The notes: generated by a model not told the origin, from the sequence alone. A DNA stretch of 64,000 nucleotides from Papaver somniferum (GCF_003573695.1 NC_039359.1:73913292-73977291), one strand, 5' to 3'. Shown: positions 1 through 12,829, numbered from the stretch's first letter. A program made the numbers and translations.

Positions 1-1358
1 ATTCTCTACCTAGGTCACATTGTGATATTTCTCCTGATTTGCCGATGCATGAGAATGAATTGTTGATGATGTTGATGATTCTGAGTGTGAACTTGCCAAT
101 GTTGATGATTGTGAGCATGATGTGACATGTGTAGATGAGTTAGAAGATTTTGATTTGATTGATAATGATATGCCTATTCTTCTACCTAAGTCACAATCTG
201 ATGGCCTTCCACCCAACCTAGATTTGGTTTGTACCAATATATAAAACCAATTTCTGAGAATGCCCAACCTAGGTTTGGAACTGTGTGCTTCCCAAGTCCT
301 CTTGGACTATTTTTTCCAAATATAATACATTTGAGGAACCACAGTTGGAAATAGCATGTTTGCCCGTCCCTAGCACAGTTCATTTTGAGCTAGACCTTGT
401 GCATGATGAACCCCCAAAACTGCGCGATTTTGTTTTCAAAATTATATCTTCTGTAAAATCCAGGTTTGGGGGTAGCTCATTTTGTTTCACAGTTTCACTT
501 GCGTTTCTTCCTGTTATTATTGTGTGAAGCTGTTGAAATGTCTACACTTTGTCTTTTGGGTTGATCCTCAACTCTTTAGATTGTTAGTGTATGGTGAATT
601 TTTTGTATATCCAGTAGATAAAATTTTAAAAACCCTTTTGTTCCTTTTGTATATATTTTGCTAATCCAATATGATCTCGGCTGAAATATGTTGGATTTTT
701 GCCTTGAATAACGGAGTTTTAATTCTGCTTTCGCCGAAATCGGGTATTCTCTCTCCTTTTACTCTACTCAGCATGTCCCTTTCCATATGTTGCATTTTAA
801 TTCTTTCCATATTTTGAAACATTGAGGACAATGTTTAGTTTAGGTTTGGGGGTATAGAGTAGATGCCACGATAATATGCTATAATTGAAAACGAACTCCT
901 TCTTCTTTTTGAAAAAATTGAAAAATTCCAAAAAAAAATTAAAAATCAAAATTCAAAAAATTAAAAAATGAAAAAATCATAAAAATGGAGCTCATTTACC
1001 TTGAAATGTTGACTCTTGTGCAAATATGTATTTTATTAGGAGTCTTAGTCTAGATATTTAGGCACCCTGATTCTAGCACAATTCACATAGTGATAAGAAA
1101 TTTGCACGCGCACGATCTACCAATACATGTATGGCCTCGATCTTCAAGGTGTTGGATAGGAAGTTACGATTGCCAATCACTTTAGAATACTGAACGAAAC
1201 TGACTAGCTTGTTCTTTGGTTGGTTGGGATAGAAGGTGGAGGTTACATTAAGAAAGACAACCATCGAATTTAACTGGGTGCATCAAAAAGGGCTACCTCT
1301 TGCAAAGTGTCATGTAATCTTTTTTTTCTTTTGTTATGTATCAAAAGTGTTCCTTTTT

Positions 1359-1359
<1 letters not shown>

Positions 1360-1408
<49 letters not shown>

Positions 1409-1441
1409 TATATATTCAGAAAAAAAAAAAAAAAAAAAAAA
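1360..1441. repeat. poly-A simple-sequence tract
   Basis: Two long A runs are separated by a short AT-rich spacer (about 1360-1406 and 1422-1441). All lysine- or phenylalanine-rich open frames across this region come from the homopolymers and are not genes. Confidence 0.9.
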
Positions 1442-2060
1442 ATCAGAAAAATACCAAAAAACAAGTATTTATCAATTCCATCATCTCTTGTTCCAAAAAT
1501 AAAAAGATTTGTCAATGTAAATAAGAGTCATGTAAATTCTTTTGTTGTTTCTTTGTAATAAGCAAGGAGGGTGTATGCCATTGATGTACAACGCGAGCAA
1601 TTGTGAAATACCTCCAACTCATTCACAATTCTCGTAAAGTCCGGACAGCTAGCTAGATTTCGACCTCAGTTCTTAGCCTGAGAAACTATCTCTTGGTGAT
1701 TAGTAGTCATAACTTCAGATCTTTCTTTACACATGTGTAGATACACTTTACACTCTTATCACATGTCCTTATTTGTTATCAGTGCTAGGATTGTGCCTTC
1801 GATAGCTAGATTGACATCTCCATTTTGCTGTGAGCTTAACTGACTTGCACATGTCACATTTGATGGAATATGAGCTTATATTTTGTCCTTAGGTTTTGTA
1901 GGCACACCTCTGGTAAACCTTCACGAGACTTCAACTCGTCCACTAGGGACACTTAGTGGTTTAAAAGGCTTAGTGCATACGCTAAATGCATTCGAGAGAC
2001 CAGCGACAGTGGTATAGTTAGGATTTCCTTAGTTTGTTTTTACTTGAGGACAAGTAAAAT

Positions 2061-2077
2061 TCAGGTTTGGGGGTATT
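2061..2077 (+). other. polypurine tract of the Gypsy element
   Basis: A G-rich run (AGGTTTGGGGGTATT) sits directly before the LTR start TGATGAGTG. This is the expected position of the plus-strand primer. Confidence 0.7.
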
Positions 2078-3113
2078 TGATGAGTGCCAAATATTGTATA
2101 TATTTATCCCTTTTTGTTGGCATTTAACTCATCTTTTGCGCATTAATTCTACATTTTATCCCATATTCTGTATTTTCATTGTTTTCAAGAATAATATTTT
2201 TATTAATTAATTTTGTATTTTTAGGTAATAAATAAAGTTCGGATGAGTCGCGGAGCGAAAAGAGCAGAAAAGTAGTGAAAAGCCGGGAGAAATTACGCAA
2301 GGAAACCGCGAAGAATGGTGCGCACAACCTCATTTTCTACACACAAAAGCGCCTCCGTTCTCAGCCATCAGATCAGTTCTCAGAAGCATCCGACGGTCGC
2401 TCCTTCATAGAGCATCAAAATCGGAAGTCTCTGCCAAGCACCACAGCGCTGAAATTCCAAGCCTTCAGATTAGATGGTAGTTGAATCCAACGGTCGCTCC
2501 TATGCCTGTGCATCAACTCCCGATGATTCCGCCTTACACTACAGTACCTAACTCCATCTGGTGCCGTTAACTTCGTTGCACCTCAGAATCCGACGGTCGC
2601 TTCACACATCCTTCCATCTATCCGTTCGATTCCACTCAGATCCAATGATCCAACATCTCAGCTCGCCAAACATCAAAGTTTGATGAACCCGCTCAACACC
2701 CTAAGCATCAACCCCATCGACCCAAAACAAACACCCACCTTCTTCTTCCCCAAAACTCATTTCCCCCAAATTTCTTCTCTTCCCCCGACCATGGCAGACC
2801 CTGCCATGTCTGCTCCGCCGTCTCCATCTCCACCACGACCACAAGGACGCCACCACCATCACCTACCTCTTCCCTAGTCGTGTCTGTCTTGTTCTTAGCA
2901 TTAATTTTTGATGCTACCAAGAAGACAAACATAGCTAGGGTTTCACAGTGGAGAGAAGAAGGAAATTGGAGCAGCGTTCGAGTAAAGGATTAGCAGAGGA
3001 GGAGAAGTACAAGCATGGGTCGAGGCTATTTGCATCAGAGAGTGAGTTTAATTTCCAATTTAAAAATTAGGGTTTCCAATTTAGGGTTTCTGAAAATTTG
3101 GATATTTTGTAAG

Positions 3114-3123
3114 CTATAAAAGG
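3114..3123 (+). promoter_or_regulatory. TATA box of the Gypsy LTR
   Basis: CTATAAAAGGG lies mid-LTR. It fits the plant TATA consensus and the expected U3/R placement. No transcript evidence is available. Confidence 0.5.
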
Positions 3124-4205
3124 GAAGTGATGTGAGATGTAAAAACTGTTCTTGGACTAGCCAAGTTTCCCCCTAATTGGGTTAGGTTTGATTTTAATTT
3201 CACTTTCAATTTTAACCATTTGCATATTTTTCTTCTTGTTCACTGTGTTGTGTTAATGTCTTGATGTTTCATAGTTTGATGTTTAGTTAGCTCAATATTG
3301 TTAGTTTCATTGCACTGTTAATCTTTAATGTGTTAATGCTCCTGTTAGTTATAGTTAATGTGCATGTTCTGCTACTATTTTTCAGTGTGTTCTGTGTATG
3401 TTCTCTGTTAATGTGCATATTCTGTTTTGTCTTGTAAATGTTCTCATGTTGTTCATGTCATTCTTAGATGTGTGAAATGTTCTAGGATAGAATTGAATCA
3501 AGGTAAACCACATTTTACTCTCACAGTGCATATCATGTATGCTTTGTAGTTAGGATAAAACTATGTGATATTACCACAACTCATACCTAGTTGATATTGT
3601 CAAATTCTCTGACTAATTGTGCTTTAGTCAGACATTTAGTGCTTAGGATTGACACTTTAGTTGTGATTCAACTGTCCATTGGTGAAACACTCTAGGTAAA
3701 AGGCAGGCTTGAACCTTTACCTTTACCTGCTTTAGGGAAGAATTGGCATGATCAGTTGAGTTCATCCTCTTGTCCTCACTGTTTTGTTCTTATTTTGTTC
3801 TTTTTCATATTTAGACTCATTCCATTGTTTATTGTTTTCTTTCTTTCATTTGCTATTTTCATCACCACCCTGCCCTTGGCCTTAGGCCTTGGTTCAATTT
3901 GATTTGTCTCTTATTTTTGCCTCTGCCAAGCTGCTGCCACTTCTTCTCCTGCTGCAGCTCCATTCTGCTGCACCACTTCTGTTGCTGCTGCAGCTTCTTC
4001 TGCTGTAGCTGCTGTTGCCTCCTGCATCTGAGCCTCTGCAGCTGCTGCTGCCAATCCACTTCTGTGGCTCTTGCACTGCTGCTTGCTTTGCTCTCTAAGG
4101 CTCACTTCACTCCTGAGCCCAAGTCCAATTCAGTGAAACCAAAGGCTAAAGGCCTAACCAACTGAGCCCAAAGTTCAGTTCACTTCCAAAGCCTAGTTCA
4201 CTACT

Positions 4206-4305
4206 AAGCCCAACTCACAAGTGGACTGTTAAGCCCAACTCACAAGTGGACTGTTAAGCCCAACTCACAAGTGAACTGTTAAGCCCAAGTCATAGTTGAA
4301 CTGTT
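4206..4305 (+). repeat. 25 bp tandem repeat, four units
   Basis: Units of AAGCCCAACTCACAAGTGGA plus CTGTT repeat at 4206, 4231 and 4256, with one diverged unit at 4281. They lie near the 3' end of the LTR in a region rich in diverged AAGCCCA words. Confidence 0.9.
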
Positions 4306-4618
4306 GAGCCCAAAGCTCAATCCAGTTTCTAGAACCAAAGCCCATTTGCACTTCAAAGATAACTGAGCCCAAGCTCAGTTCAGTTTATTTTTAACAAACC
4401 CACTAAGCCCAATTCATTCAAAGGGCATTCAAACCCATTAGTACTCAAAGCCCAATCTAAACCAAAAGGCTTCTAAGCCCAAAGCAAACTAGAAACCCAA
4501 TTAGCTAAAACACTTCCGAAACACACCCGATCTCTGTGGATCGACCCGTACTTGCACGAGCTACAACCGACGACCGTGCACTTGCGGTATTACTGTAGGC
4601 CCGTTTTTCATCGCATCA

Positions 4619-5037
4619 TTTCTAGACACATCTCCGGGCCCAACAATCCAATCCATTTACTTGTGTATCTATTGGCTGTAAATTTGTTAAAGGATGGATT
4701 GAAAGTGAATGACAAATTTAAAATCCGTAATAACTTGGATCGGATGCGGATGAGATGAAAACCGGCATGTATCGTCCCTTTCTCTCCCCTGATTGGGGTA
4801 CATACTGTCAGCTTGGTATCTTTTTTTCTATGTAGTGGCGGAAACGGAAAGGATGGGCTTAATTATTTTTACATCGGGCTTAAATATAAATTTGACCCAT
4901 AAAACCTGAGCCAGCTAGAATATAAGCTTTTTTAGGCTTTTGCGGAGGGTTAAGCCAGGGTAAACCAGGTCTCGGTCCCGCCACCGCCTTTAATCTCAAT
5001 AAAAGTTGGGCATCACTTTCACCAGAGAAGATGTTAC
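4619..5037. other. intergenic stretch between LTR and MITE
   Basis: I see no gene or repeat boundary here beyond the flank of the Gypsy LTR on the left and the MITE target site on the right. Confidence 0.5.
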
Positions 5038-5040
5038 TAA

Positions 5041-5628
5041 GAGCTTCTCCAACGGTGAATATGGATGTTTCCTATATGACATCACTTTTTCGACAACCTC
5101 TACGTATAAAATCCTAAATATTAGGAGAAAATACGGTGCTATTCACAGCACAAAAACACCACACTACTCACAGGTCGGGACATCTAAACTCTACATCTCT
5201 AAAATGGTGAACCCTTTTATCCAGCGATGGGTCCTGGCTGAAAGCCATGAACCAATACTCTTATAATACCTAGCATTTGAGCTGTGAATAGAGCTCCAAG
5301 TGGAGCTGTGAATAGCATTTCCGGAAAATAAATTTTATCTCCCATAAAATATTGTATCATTTTTTTACTTATTTGTAGGTATATAATTGGTTAAAATTAT
5401 TTCCATTTTTGTTTCTAATGATTTTTATTAATAAAACTGTGACTAGGATGAGAAGACATCCTCTAAGGGAATGTCTAAAAGTAGAGGTTCACCTAGAGGA
5501 TGTCTAACTTTTTCTTTTACCACATCATCTTCACATCAATAGGTTGGAGATGATTTTTTATAGAAATGGTTGTGTATCATATATGGATGAAAACTTTTTT
5601 CTTTACACACATTCCCTTGGAGAAGCTC
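5041..5628. mobile_element. Tourist-like (PIF/Harbinger) MITE
   Basis: Terminal inverted repeats GAGCTTCTCCAA (5041-5052) and TTGGAGAAGCTC (5617-5628) are perfect over 12 bp. They are flanked on both sides by TAA (5038-5040 and 5629-5631), the expected 3 bp TWA target duplication of PIF/Harbinger elements. The 588 bp interior has internal copies of a GAGCTGTGAATAG-like word and no transposase. The open frame at 5006-5266 crosses the left end and is not a gene. Confidence 0.8.
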
Positions 5629-5849
5629 TAAAAGAGGCCTAACCAAGGTTTCTTGTGCTGTATGCCCATCCTTCTTTACATAATTTGGAGTATTTTTCTG
5701 GCCTTGTGATATGTCTTGGCCTGACAGAGCAAAATATCAAATTATAATGTTTTGTCAAAGAAGTGCAAATTTTATTCAAATTCAATATAATCCGATTTAC
5801 AAGACAATTATTGGTGACAAAAGAACGTAGAGAACATAAATACAAGTTA

Positions 5850-8372
5850 TCAAGAATTAAAACTAGTAAGAATGATATCATCAGTCTCTTGATTCAGACT
5901 TGGCTGAGACCAGTTAGGTTGAATCCAAGTGCAGCTTAATCTTTCCTTCGTATTGTGAAAATCTTGCAAAGAGTGTTGATTAGTCCCAACACAATGATAC
6001 CTACACGTATCAAGAGAATAATATAAAATCCTTTCCCCATGTAATCTCGGGAAGTAGATTTTGTTCTCCATGCAACTCCGTGGGGCGACTACTGAGAAAC
6101 TGGAAGTGTAGCTGATGAACAATGCATACTTTCCCAAGCTGTTCAGTTTAACCCAGACCATCTCCGAATCATCCAATCCATAAATATCTACCGATTTTCC
6201 ACTCTGTCCTACATTCACTAGTAAAAGTTTCTCATCACACTCCACTAAATAACTAGGATAAAAACTACTGAATTGTTTCAAGGATTTCCCAAGTACTTCC
6301 CAGCCGCGGTCACCCTATTTTATATCAAAAACTCCCAACATTCCATTATAATCTAAGCAGTAGAAAACCCCATTATGGAAAACTGGGTTGTTAATACATG
6401 GCATAAAGTCGTTTATATAATGGCTTTTATAACTGAACTGGTAATTATTCCAATCAGTTGCTCTCTTTCCCGGCTCAGTGACCAAGAAATAAAACTCATT
6501 AGTTCTGAAATAAGGGAACCAATTGGAGATGACAATTACCACACAATCGCGAGAAGTTGGTACAGACGAGAATGACATTCCCCCAAGTGCATAATCATCA
6601 GGCACATCCGGAAGACGGATAGTTGCTCTTGTGAAGGGATTGTAGCAGAATACAGTTTTTTTACCAATAGACAACAAAAGCCAAAAACCGGATTGTAGCA
6701 CCTACAAGCAATTGATCAGAAACTTTTATAAGATACTTGTCATTATTATGCATCGGGTCTATGATATCGCAGATGGTCTCTTCACCATCTTCAAAGATGG
6801 AAATCAGCCATGGAGATAAATATGTAGCTGCTGAAGAAGCCGATAAGAGGTTCAATGCAGGGAGAAATTCAGAACTGCTTTTGCAGGCTAATCGAAAATG
6901 AATGTAATCCACTGGGTGAAGATATCTTGCTATCGCCTCTGTACTGCCATAATCATTGAGAAAATCCCACTGTTTTGCCGCTTCTAATTCTCCTCCACTA
7001 TTCTTTAACCTGCTCATGTTATTCACATACACTTCTACACTGGTTTTGGTTGTATCTTGGCTTACTAGAAGATCTGTTATCCTTCTTCTTATTCCAGCAG
7101 TGTGCCTACGAAAAAGATAATTCATAATTAGAAAAGCTAACTAATAAGAACATATGGTAGATTGCGTGGACGCTGTATTTACCTGTTTACTGTTGTAGGC
7201 ATCATGATCCAAGTGGGCAAAAACCATGGAGTTGGAAGCTTCAAGCACGGCATGATAACTGTAGTAGCACCGTCTTCTACTTCAAATGCATACAAGGTTT
7301 GATCTTCTGGTAGAGTATAAAACAAGCACCTCTTTTCAAGACCCATATCAGCTGCTGAGCAACATGCTGTGGAAGTCGAATAACACTTTCTAGAGTCTAA
7401 TGTGTCCATGTTTATGCACAAGAACAGAACATGATCATCCAAAGTCTTTAACAAAACCCAAGCCATTGATGAGAAATCCAACTTGAAGATATACGTAATG
7501 CAACTTTTCTAAAACCTCTGATGCTACAATTTAAATGAACTTTGAAGATTTCATTACCAGATTCAACCCATTGAGCCATGCCAATATCAAAATTTTCACC
7601 TCCTCCTATCAGGGTGAAATCGGCATCCTGTACCTCCAATGATCTAATATATTGGGTTTGATTATCAATGACAACATTATGCCATAGTTTTTTAATTTCG
7701 ATCTCTCTGACCCGATTATTAGTACTGAAAGCATATAATTTACCATTAGAGCAAAGTAGTGACTCAACGACACCTGACGAATCACCATCTGCATACAAAT
7801 CCTTTATTCTCCATTGTGTGTCTCCGGGCCGACAGAAAACAAGAATGTGCTCATAGTCATAAACACAACCTAAATTATCTATACCTCTTAAAAGGAGGAA
7901 TACCGTGCAGTCATCATCGTGGGTGGGATTACTAGTAAAACTAACAGTAGTTTGAAGAGGTGGTGAGGATAACACTAAATCATATAGAAAATATTTTTTT
8001 TGACATTTGTTTAGTAGGAAAAGACTGACGATCGAGCTTAGGTAAATGGATAGTTTCGGACGACACAGGGTTCCACAAGAAACAATCATCTAAATTTGAG
8101 TTAGCCACTGAATATTGATCAGTATTATCAACATTACCGATAACAATTAGCCATCCTTGATGACAACTTTTGTGATAACATGCTCTTCCTCGCATCTCCG
8201 GTATAGATTTTACACAGTTTCTATTATTGGGTTCGCATGGATTATAAAAGCTCTGAAATTTCCTACCTTTTCCGTGCGGAAAAACAAGCCAAGGTGCTGC
8301 CTTTGGAATCGGCGGGCGCTGTCTTTCTCTCCTCTCAGCTGGAACTGCTCTTGATGTTAATTGCTTTTCCAT
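5850..8372 (-). pseudogene. double-module DUF295 (KIB/F-box-associated) gene, broken
   Basis: Two DUF295 beta-propeller modules are fused in one transcript read right to left. Module 1 (8372 to about 7183) starts at an ATG and has the hallmarks PWLVFPHG, HQGWLIVI, NPVSSETIHLP, LSSPP and FYTLPED. A 77 bp intron (7106-7182, GTAAAT...CGTAG) joins it, in frame, to module 2. Module 2 has a degenerate F-box-like stretch (YLHPVDYIHFRLACKS), then FCYNPFTRATIRLPDVPD and VWVKLNSLGKYALF, and ends at 5850. DUF295 proteins often carry an N-terminal F-box and act as SCF adaptors; no F-box precedes module 1. Lesions: a frameshift in an A8 run near 7990, one near 7505, one near 6695 and an in-frame TAG at 6315-6317. 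Some may be base-calling errors, because they are single-base events. A non-functional copy is still the simplest reading. Confidence 0.8.
7106..7182 (-). other. intron joining the two DUF295 modules
   Basis: On the minus strand the exon ends AAACAG, the donor is GTAAATAC and the acceptor is TTTTTCGTAG. Splicing keeps the frame across the junction (TVNR then HTAGIRRR). This shows that the two modules are one gene, not neighbours. Confidence 0.8.
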
Positions 8373-10582
8373 GGAAATACTTTATAATGAAAATAAGTCA
8401 AGGTATAAGTTAATACCGACTCTGGATAATCGGAGAAGAGAGGAACCAATGGAATTCTGCTGAGAATTGAATGAAAATATATGTATTTATAAACAGCCGA
8501 ACTTCTATACTCAGACTTCTGTGTGCTTGAGACAGGAAAGGAAATTGTTTTCAGATTCAGAATAGAAGAAGGAGCAGATTTTTTTTTTCTTTTTCTGTTT
8601 CCTGGGGCCCCACCGTAGGGACTCTTAAGAGTTAAATGGGTCAAACGACTTTAAAGCCTGTACGGACGGTCAGGATGTAGTTTTGAGTTCGGACCAAAAG
8701 TAAACTAGTTAGATTTGAGATTTGCAAACAGAACAGAAAGATAAACCAAACTACTTTCTTTCTTTGTTTATGTAACTTTTTTTTTAGGGTTAACATCCTT
8801 CTGAAGAAGGACTATGAATCTGTGAATCCTATGAATTGAGATTTACAGAGATTTTTTTTTGGGTTATCATCAAATTAAACTTCTGCAAGATCAACAGGCG
8901 AGCATTCTTAACTTTGTAACCTGAATCCTAAGGTTTGATTCTGCACAGACAATAAATAAATCTTGTTAAGCTATTCATAGATCAACAGATTTGATGTCAA
9001 GTTTTGATTTTTCATCTTTTAATTTTGACTATAATAGAGAAGGCCTGATTTTTAAGGTGTTTTTGTCAGATTTTGTAGAGAAGTCAACAGATGATTGATA
9101 TATGTTGATTCACATTCTAGATTCAGGCCATCAATAAAAATCCCTGATTTTTAAGTTGATTTTCTGTAATAGAGTTGCAGCCAAGCTTTGATCTTTAACA
9201 GAAAAGGCATGATTCTTATGGTGATTTTATCCTCTTATATTGAGACAACAACACAATTAAGACAATATTGTTTTTTTTTTGTTGTTGAGAAATCATCAAG
9301 ATAACTGACTGTTTTTCTGTTGATTAATTCTCTTCTGTTTTTGTTGATTCATCATCTTCTGTGTAGAAATTAACAAGCAATTAGAAAAGAAGGTCTAGTT
9401 CTGATCTCATACTTTGCTTCCTTCTCATATATCGCAATCCCCTAAGTTTCCACTTATTGTTTGCTTGATTGAAACCACCCTTTATCTCAATTTACAGTCT
9501 TTCTATTCTGTGTTTTTAGTTCAATTAATTCCCCAGTCTTTGTAATATCATTTGTGGTGGAGATCTCACCTTTTCTGATTGTAGGAGTCAAACTCGACTT
9601 CAGGGCACCTCCAACTACTTTGAGGATGATAAGTAGGAATTCCAACTTCAAATGATGGACAGATGGAGAGTTAAGAGGATGATGTGAATCGTCCTAAAGA
9701 ACTTTTGAAATCAATCGATTGTTCTCAGTACAGCTGAACTTATTCTTGAAATGTTGATGAATGTAATCAAAGTAGTTAGTGAGGGAAATATTACACAGGT
9801 AACAGATTTCATTCAGTACCATACCACAGTTAATGGAATTTATGAAAATGAAAGGTTCTTATTTAGGAACTTTCAATTCATGTTTTTTTTTTTTGTAGGT
9901 TTGTCATGAATGAATCTAATTACAAATGTGCTTTCCAATTGAATATGGAAAATATGGAACATATGAATATATTTTTCCAATTGTATCCGATTTACCCTCA
10001 TCAATTCCCACTATATTTGTCTAGAAAATATGGAAAATATGAATATATTAATTTTTTTATCCCATTAAAGTATTTAAAAAATGTAATTGTTTTTGGGAAT
10101 CACTAAAGGCATTAACTAAATCGGCGAATAATCATACTATTTAATAAGGGTATATAGGGAAGAAATCACATTGGAAATAGATTTCCGTCTATATACACGG
10201 ACTATAATCTTTTACTTCTCCGTCTTTATAATAGGGACGGAGGGAGTATATTTCAGATGAAAACAAAAAATATATATAAAACAGGTAACCTTTTGAGTTC
10301 TTTTCCTTTGGTGACATGGAACGGTGGGCTTGGACTCTTTAAGAAGCTATTTCCGTAAACCCCTACCTCCAGAGTTGGAGGTACATACCAACCATTAGAC
10401 CACTTAATGACTGAGAAATTAGGTCGAAAAATGATGAAAAATTAACTTATTGAGTTAATTAAGTTGAAAATCAATTTGAAAAAGTGAATTCTAAAAGTAA
10501 AAATTAATATATTCTTATATAATTTAAAAAAACTTTGGTTATGGCTCGTAAAATTTTTACTTTTGTATGGTGTAGTAGAACA
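8373..10582. other. AT-rich intergenic region
   Basis: This is upstream sequence of the DUF295 gene followed by 2 kb with no supportable gene. At 10234-10248 it reads GGGACGGAGGGAGTA, the typical right end of a Stowaway MITE. I could not find a matching left end, so this is at most a decayed copy. Confidence 0.45.
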
Positions 10583-10585
10583 TAA

Positions 10586-10880
10586 GAGCCTGTTTGGATG
10601 CGTATCAGAAAATTGCATTTTTTATTTTTAAAAGTCCAAAGACATGAAGTCAGTTTAGGTATAGAATTTCAAAGCGAAATCTAATTTCTGTTTTTGGTAT
10701 CCGAACAACTTACTTATAAGCCAATTTCATAAGTCAGAAACAAATCTCATAGAGATTTCTTGCTTCTAGATTTTATTGAAATTGTTTCCAAAACTGACTT
10801 TTGTCTTTTTGATTTAATTAAAATAAAAATTAATTTTAGGGTGTGACAGTTACACTTCTTCTAGTTACCAAACAGACTTT
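10586..10880. mobile_element. MITE with GTTTGG/CCAAAC ends
   Basis: The left end GAGCCTGTTTGG and right end CCAAACAGACTTT are inverted repeats bounding about 295 bp of AT-rich non-coding DNA. A second, truncated copy of the right half lies at 12395-12545. The target duplication is ambiguous because both flanks are A/T runs. Confidence 0.55.
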
Positions 10881-10934
10881 TAAATTTAAATTTAGACAAA
10901 AGTAAAATAAAAATATAAAATAAGCCAGATTAAT

Positions 10935-12348
10935 TGGGGTATACCAAGTAAGACAAAACACGGGTCATTATGAAGTAAAGCACACCACCCCTCAACTAGT
11001 TACTTTCAAAATACTTGATATATCCTTGCTTAATTAACACTAAGAATGTGTTTAAGTTAATTAATTTAGTTAGTTAATTAGTTGAATTAAAATTCTCAAA
11101 TTAGGTATTGTTTGGATTGAATTCATGGATTATGTGTTATGATTTTTGAGAAATTTTTTTTGTAACGGAAATGAAACCACACTAGCCAAACACTTCTACA
11201 AAGGGGATTGCAAAGCTGCTGAGTGATTTCATACTCAAAATTACAGAAGGAATAAACAATTTCAATTCTAAAAATATGAATAGAATACCCTGCCGATTAT
11301 GAAAAGTCCGCAAGGTCGACAAAAAAAAACCCTGTCGACTATAGGATTTTTTGACATACATAGAAAGGTGTTACAAATGCATGATTAATCGACAAGGTAT
11401 TAATTCCATAACCTGCCAACTATAGGGTATAAGGATGAATACTGTGACGACCCTGTAAATGCTAATTTCAGAGATGAGAATCTATCACGATATTCAACTT
11501 AGGAAGCTGCCGATTAGTATTAGTTGGTAAGGTCGACAAAAAATACCCTGCCGGCGTTGTGGAATCATTTATTAGTCGGCAGGGTCGACAAAAAAAAAAA
11601 TACTTTGCCAACTTTTGATAAAAATGTGGAATAAAGGGTTCGAAATTGGGTATGATTTTGTACCCAATCTCAAACTGAGTATGTATTAAAGCTTGTTTTT
11701 CAATGTTAGTGATCAAAACTATCAATACATATGAATTACAAAATAAATAAGACATTATAGCTTCTCATCCAAATGCTTGATCTTCTTGGTTCTTCAACGA
11801 TACTCGAAATCTTCGTCACTTCCAAGTACTCCCATGATTCCATAGATGTTCAATTCAACATCATAGTTGTTGAAGATCGGTAGCAATAACAATGAAAAAA
11901 TAGTTGCCCTCAATCATTGTTATACAATGTCATAATATTATTATACAACATCAAAGTTCAATTGTATCACAACTTTGACAACAATACTATGGTGATATAT
12001 ATTACTCCCCCTTAGTCAATACTTTAATCTCACATGAAAACCACTCCCCTTTACATAATGATCCATAAACCATATATATTTGTAGCATGAACTACACATT
12101 AATTGTTTGAGATTGGGTACAGAAACCCCGTATGTATTTTTTGCTTCATTTGATTTTTTTTTTTTTTTTGATTTCATCATTTAGAGTTTTAAATAGATAT
12201 TGAAAATTGTTTTGATAATTTTTAGGTTTTAGTTTTAGTCGGCATGGTTTAAATTTGGATGAAAATAGTAAGGACAGTTTGGTCTTTTAGCATCTTTTAG
12301 ACACCCCTCAACACAATATCTTAGATGGATTAACAATGAGTATACCCG
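10935..12348. mobile_element. E4: non-coding Mutator-like element, approximate ends
   Basis: The left subterminal sequence AGTAAGACAAAA then CGGGTCATTA (10947-10977) matches E1's AATAAGACAAAA then GGGTCATTA. The right subterminal TTTAGACACCCCTCAAC (12290-12315) matches E1's TATAAGACGCCCCCTAAC. The ends share a GGGTATAC word in inverted orientation (about 10937 and 12340). Between them is a private motif array at 11276-11620 and no open frame. Exact ends and target duplication could not be fixed. Kinship to E1, E2 and E3 is inferred from these shared subterminal words. Confidence 0.5.
11276..11620. repeat. E4 motif array (CCCTGCCGACTA / TAGTCGGCAGGG)
   Basis: About eight diverged copies of a GC-containing 10-12 bp word occur in both orientations in otherwise AT-rich DNA. 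They are often followed by GTCGACAAAAAA. The word differs completely from those in E1, E2 and E3. Confidence 0.65.
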
Positions 12349-12394
12349 GATCTTGGCAGGTTTCATAAACGAAAAGCAAAAGAGAACAATTGCT

Positions 12395-12545
12395 TGACAA
12401 AAAGTAGGATCCTTTTTACTTCTAGAATTTATTGAAATTCTGCTCCAAAATTAACTTATAACTTTTCGTAAAGAGTGTCGTAAAACTTATACTACTCCTT
12501 GTTACCAAACATACTCTTAAAATTTATACAAAAATAAAATAATTT
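12395..12545. mobile_element. truncated copy of the 10586 MITE
   Basis: TTCTAGAATTTATTGAAATT through TTACCAAACATACTCTTAAA parallels the right half of the MITE at 10586-10880. The left half is absent. Confidence 0.45.
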
Positions 12546-12829
12546 GCAATTACAGTAACAAACTCAACTCCATACTGGAGAAAAAAAAAAAGTCCAACGG
12601 AAGCACCAACTATCCATAAGTGAGAACTTTCCACAAGTCTTCAATCGAAAAAGAATAGAAACTTCACTCTTTTCCACGGTGTAGTACTACTTGAGTAACC
12701 AGCACTTTTAACCCATTCACAAAGACAAGTCCCAAAACTCAAAAGTCTCTCTAACCCACATCCACAACCACCACCACCATCACAATTTAGATCCCAATTC
12801 TCTCCCAAAAAAAATCAAATCCGTAGGAA

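Larger units (their letters stand above)
1..2077 (+). mobile_element. 3' internal region of a Ty3/Gypsy (Tat/Athila-type) retrotransposon
   Basis: This is the non-coding 3' internal part of an LTR retrotransposon whose 5' portion lies outside the window. The only protein-like remnant is an acidic, Asp/Glu-rich frame at about 62-244 (short motif CVDELEDFDLIDND). It ends in TAA and I cannot assign it. A second broken piece (LVHDEPPKLRDFVFK) lies near 390-450. The sequence TTGAGGACAA followed by GGTTTGGGGGTAT occurs twice, near 823-856 and at 2044-2076. The second copy abuts the LTR and acts as the polypurine tract. Duplicated G-rich tracts of this kind are familiar from the 3' ends of Tat-lineage elements. 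No reverse transcriptase or integrase is visible, so the lineage rests on tract and LTR style only. Confidence 0.65.
2078..4618 (+). mobile_element. 3' LTR of the Gypsy element (2.54 kb)
   Basis: The LTR starts TGATGAGTGCC after the polypurine tract and ends TTTTTCATCGCATCA, so the ends form the short inverted pair TGATG/CATCA. The last 100 bases (GATCGACCCGTACTTGCACG followed by a conserved tail) are typical of long Tat/Athila LTRs. A TATA-type promoter lies near 3114. The LTR holds several copies of a CGACGGTCGCT motif (2393, 2490 and 2590 regions), a CTG/CAG-rich stretch at 3930-4060 and a 25 bp tandem repeat at 4206-4305. Short frames inside it (2680-2930, 3860-4165) are low-complexity and not genes. 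The flank after the LTR begins TTTCT. The matching 5' target duplication is outside the window. Confidence 0.75.

Noticed and set aside
1236..1558. Lysine-rich and phenylalanine-rich open frames
   Set aside because: They are translations of poly-A/poly-T tracts inside the Gypsy internal region.
2680..4165. Several open frames on both strands with Pro-, Gln- or Cys-rich products
   Set aside because: They lie inside the LTR and derive from simple CTG/CAG or CCA repeats, with no domain and no consistent frame.
5006..5266. 86-codon open frame
   Set aside because: It crosses the end of a Tourist-like MITE and encodes nothing recognisable.
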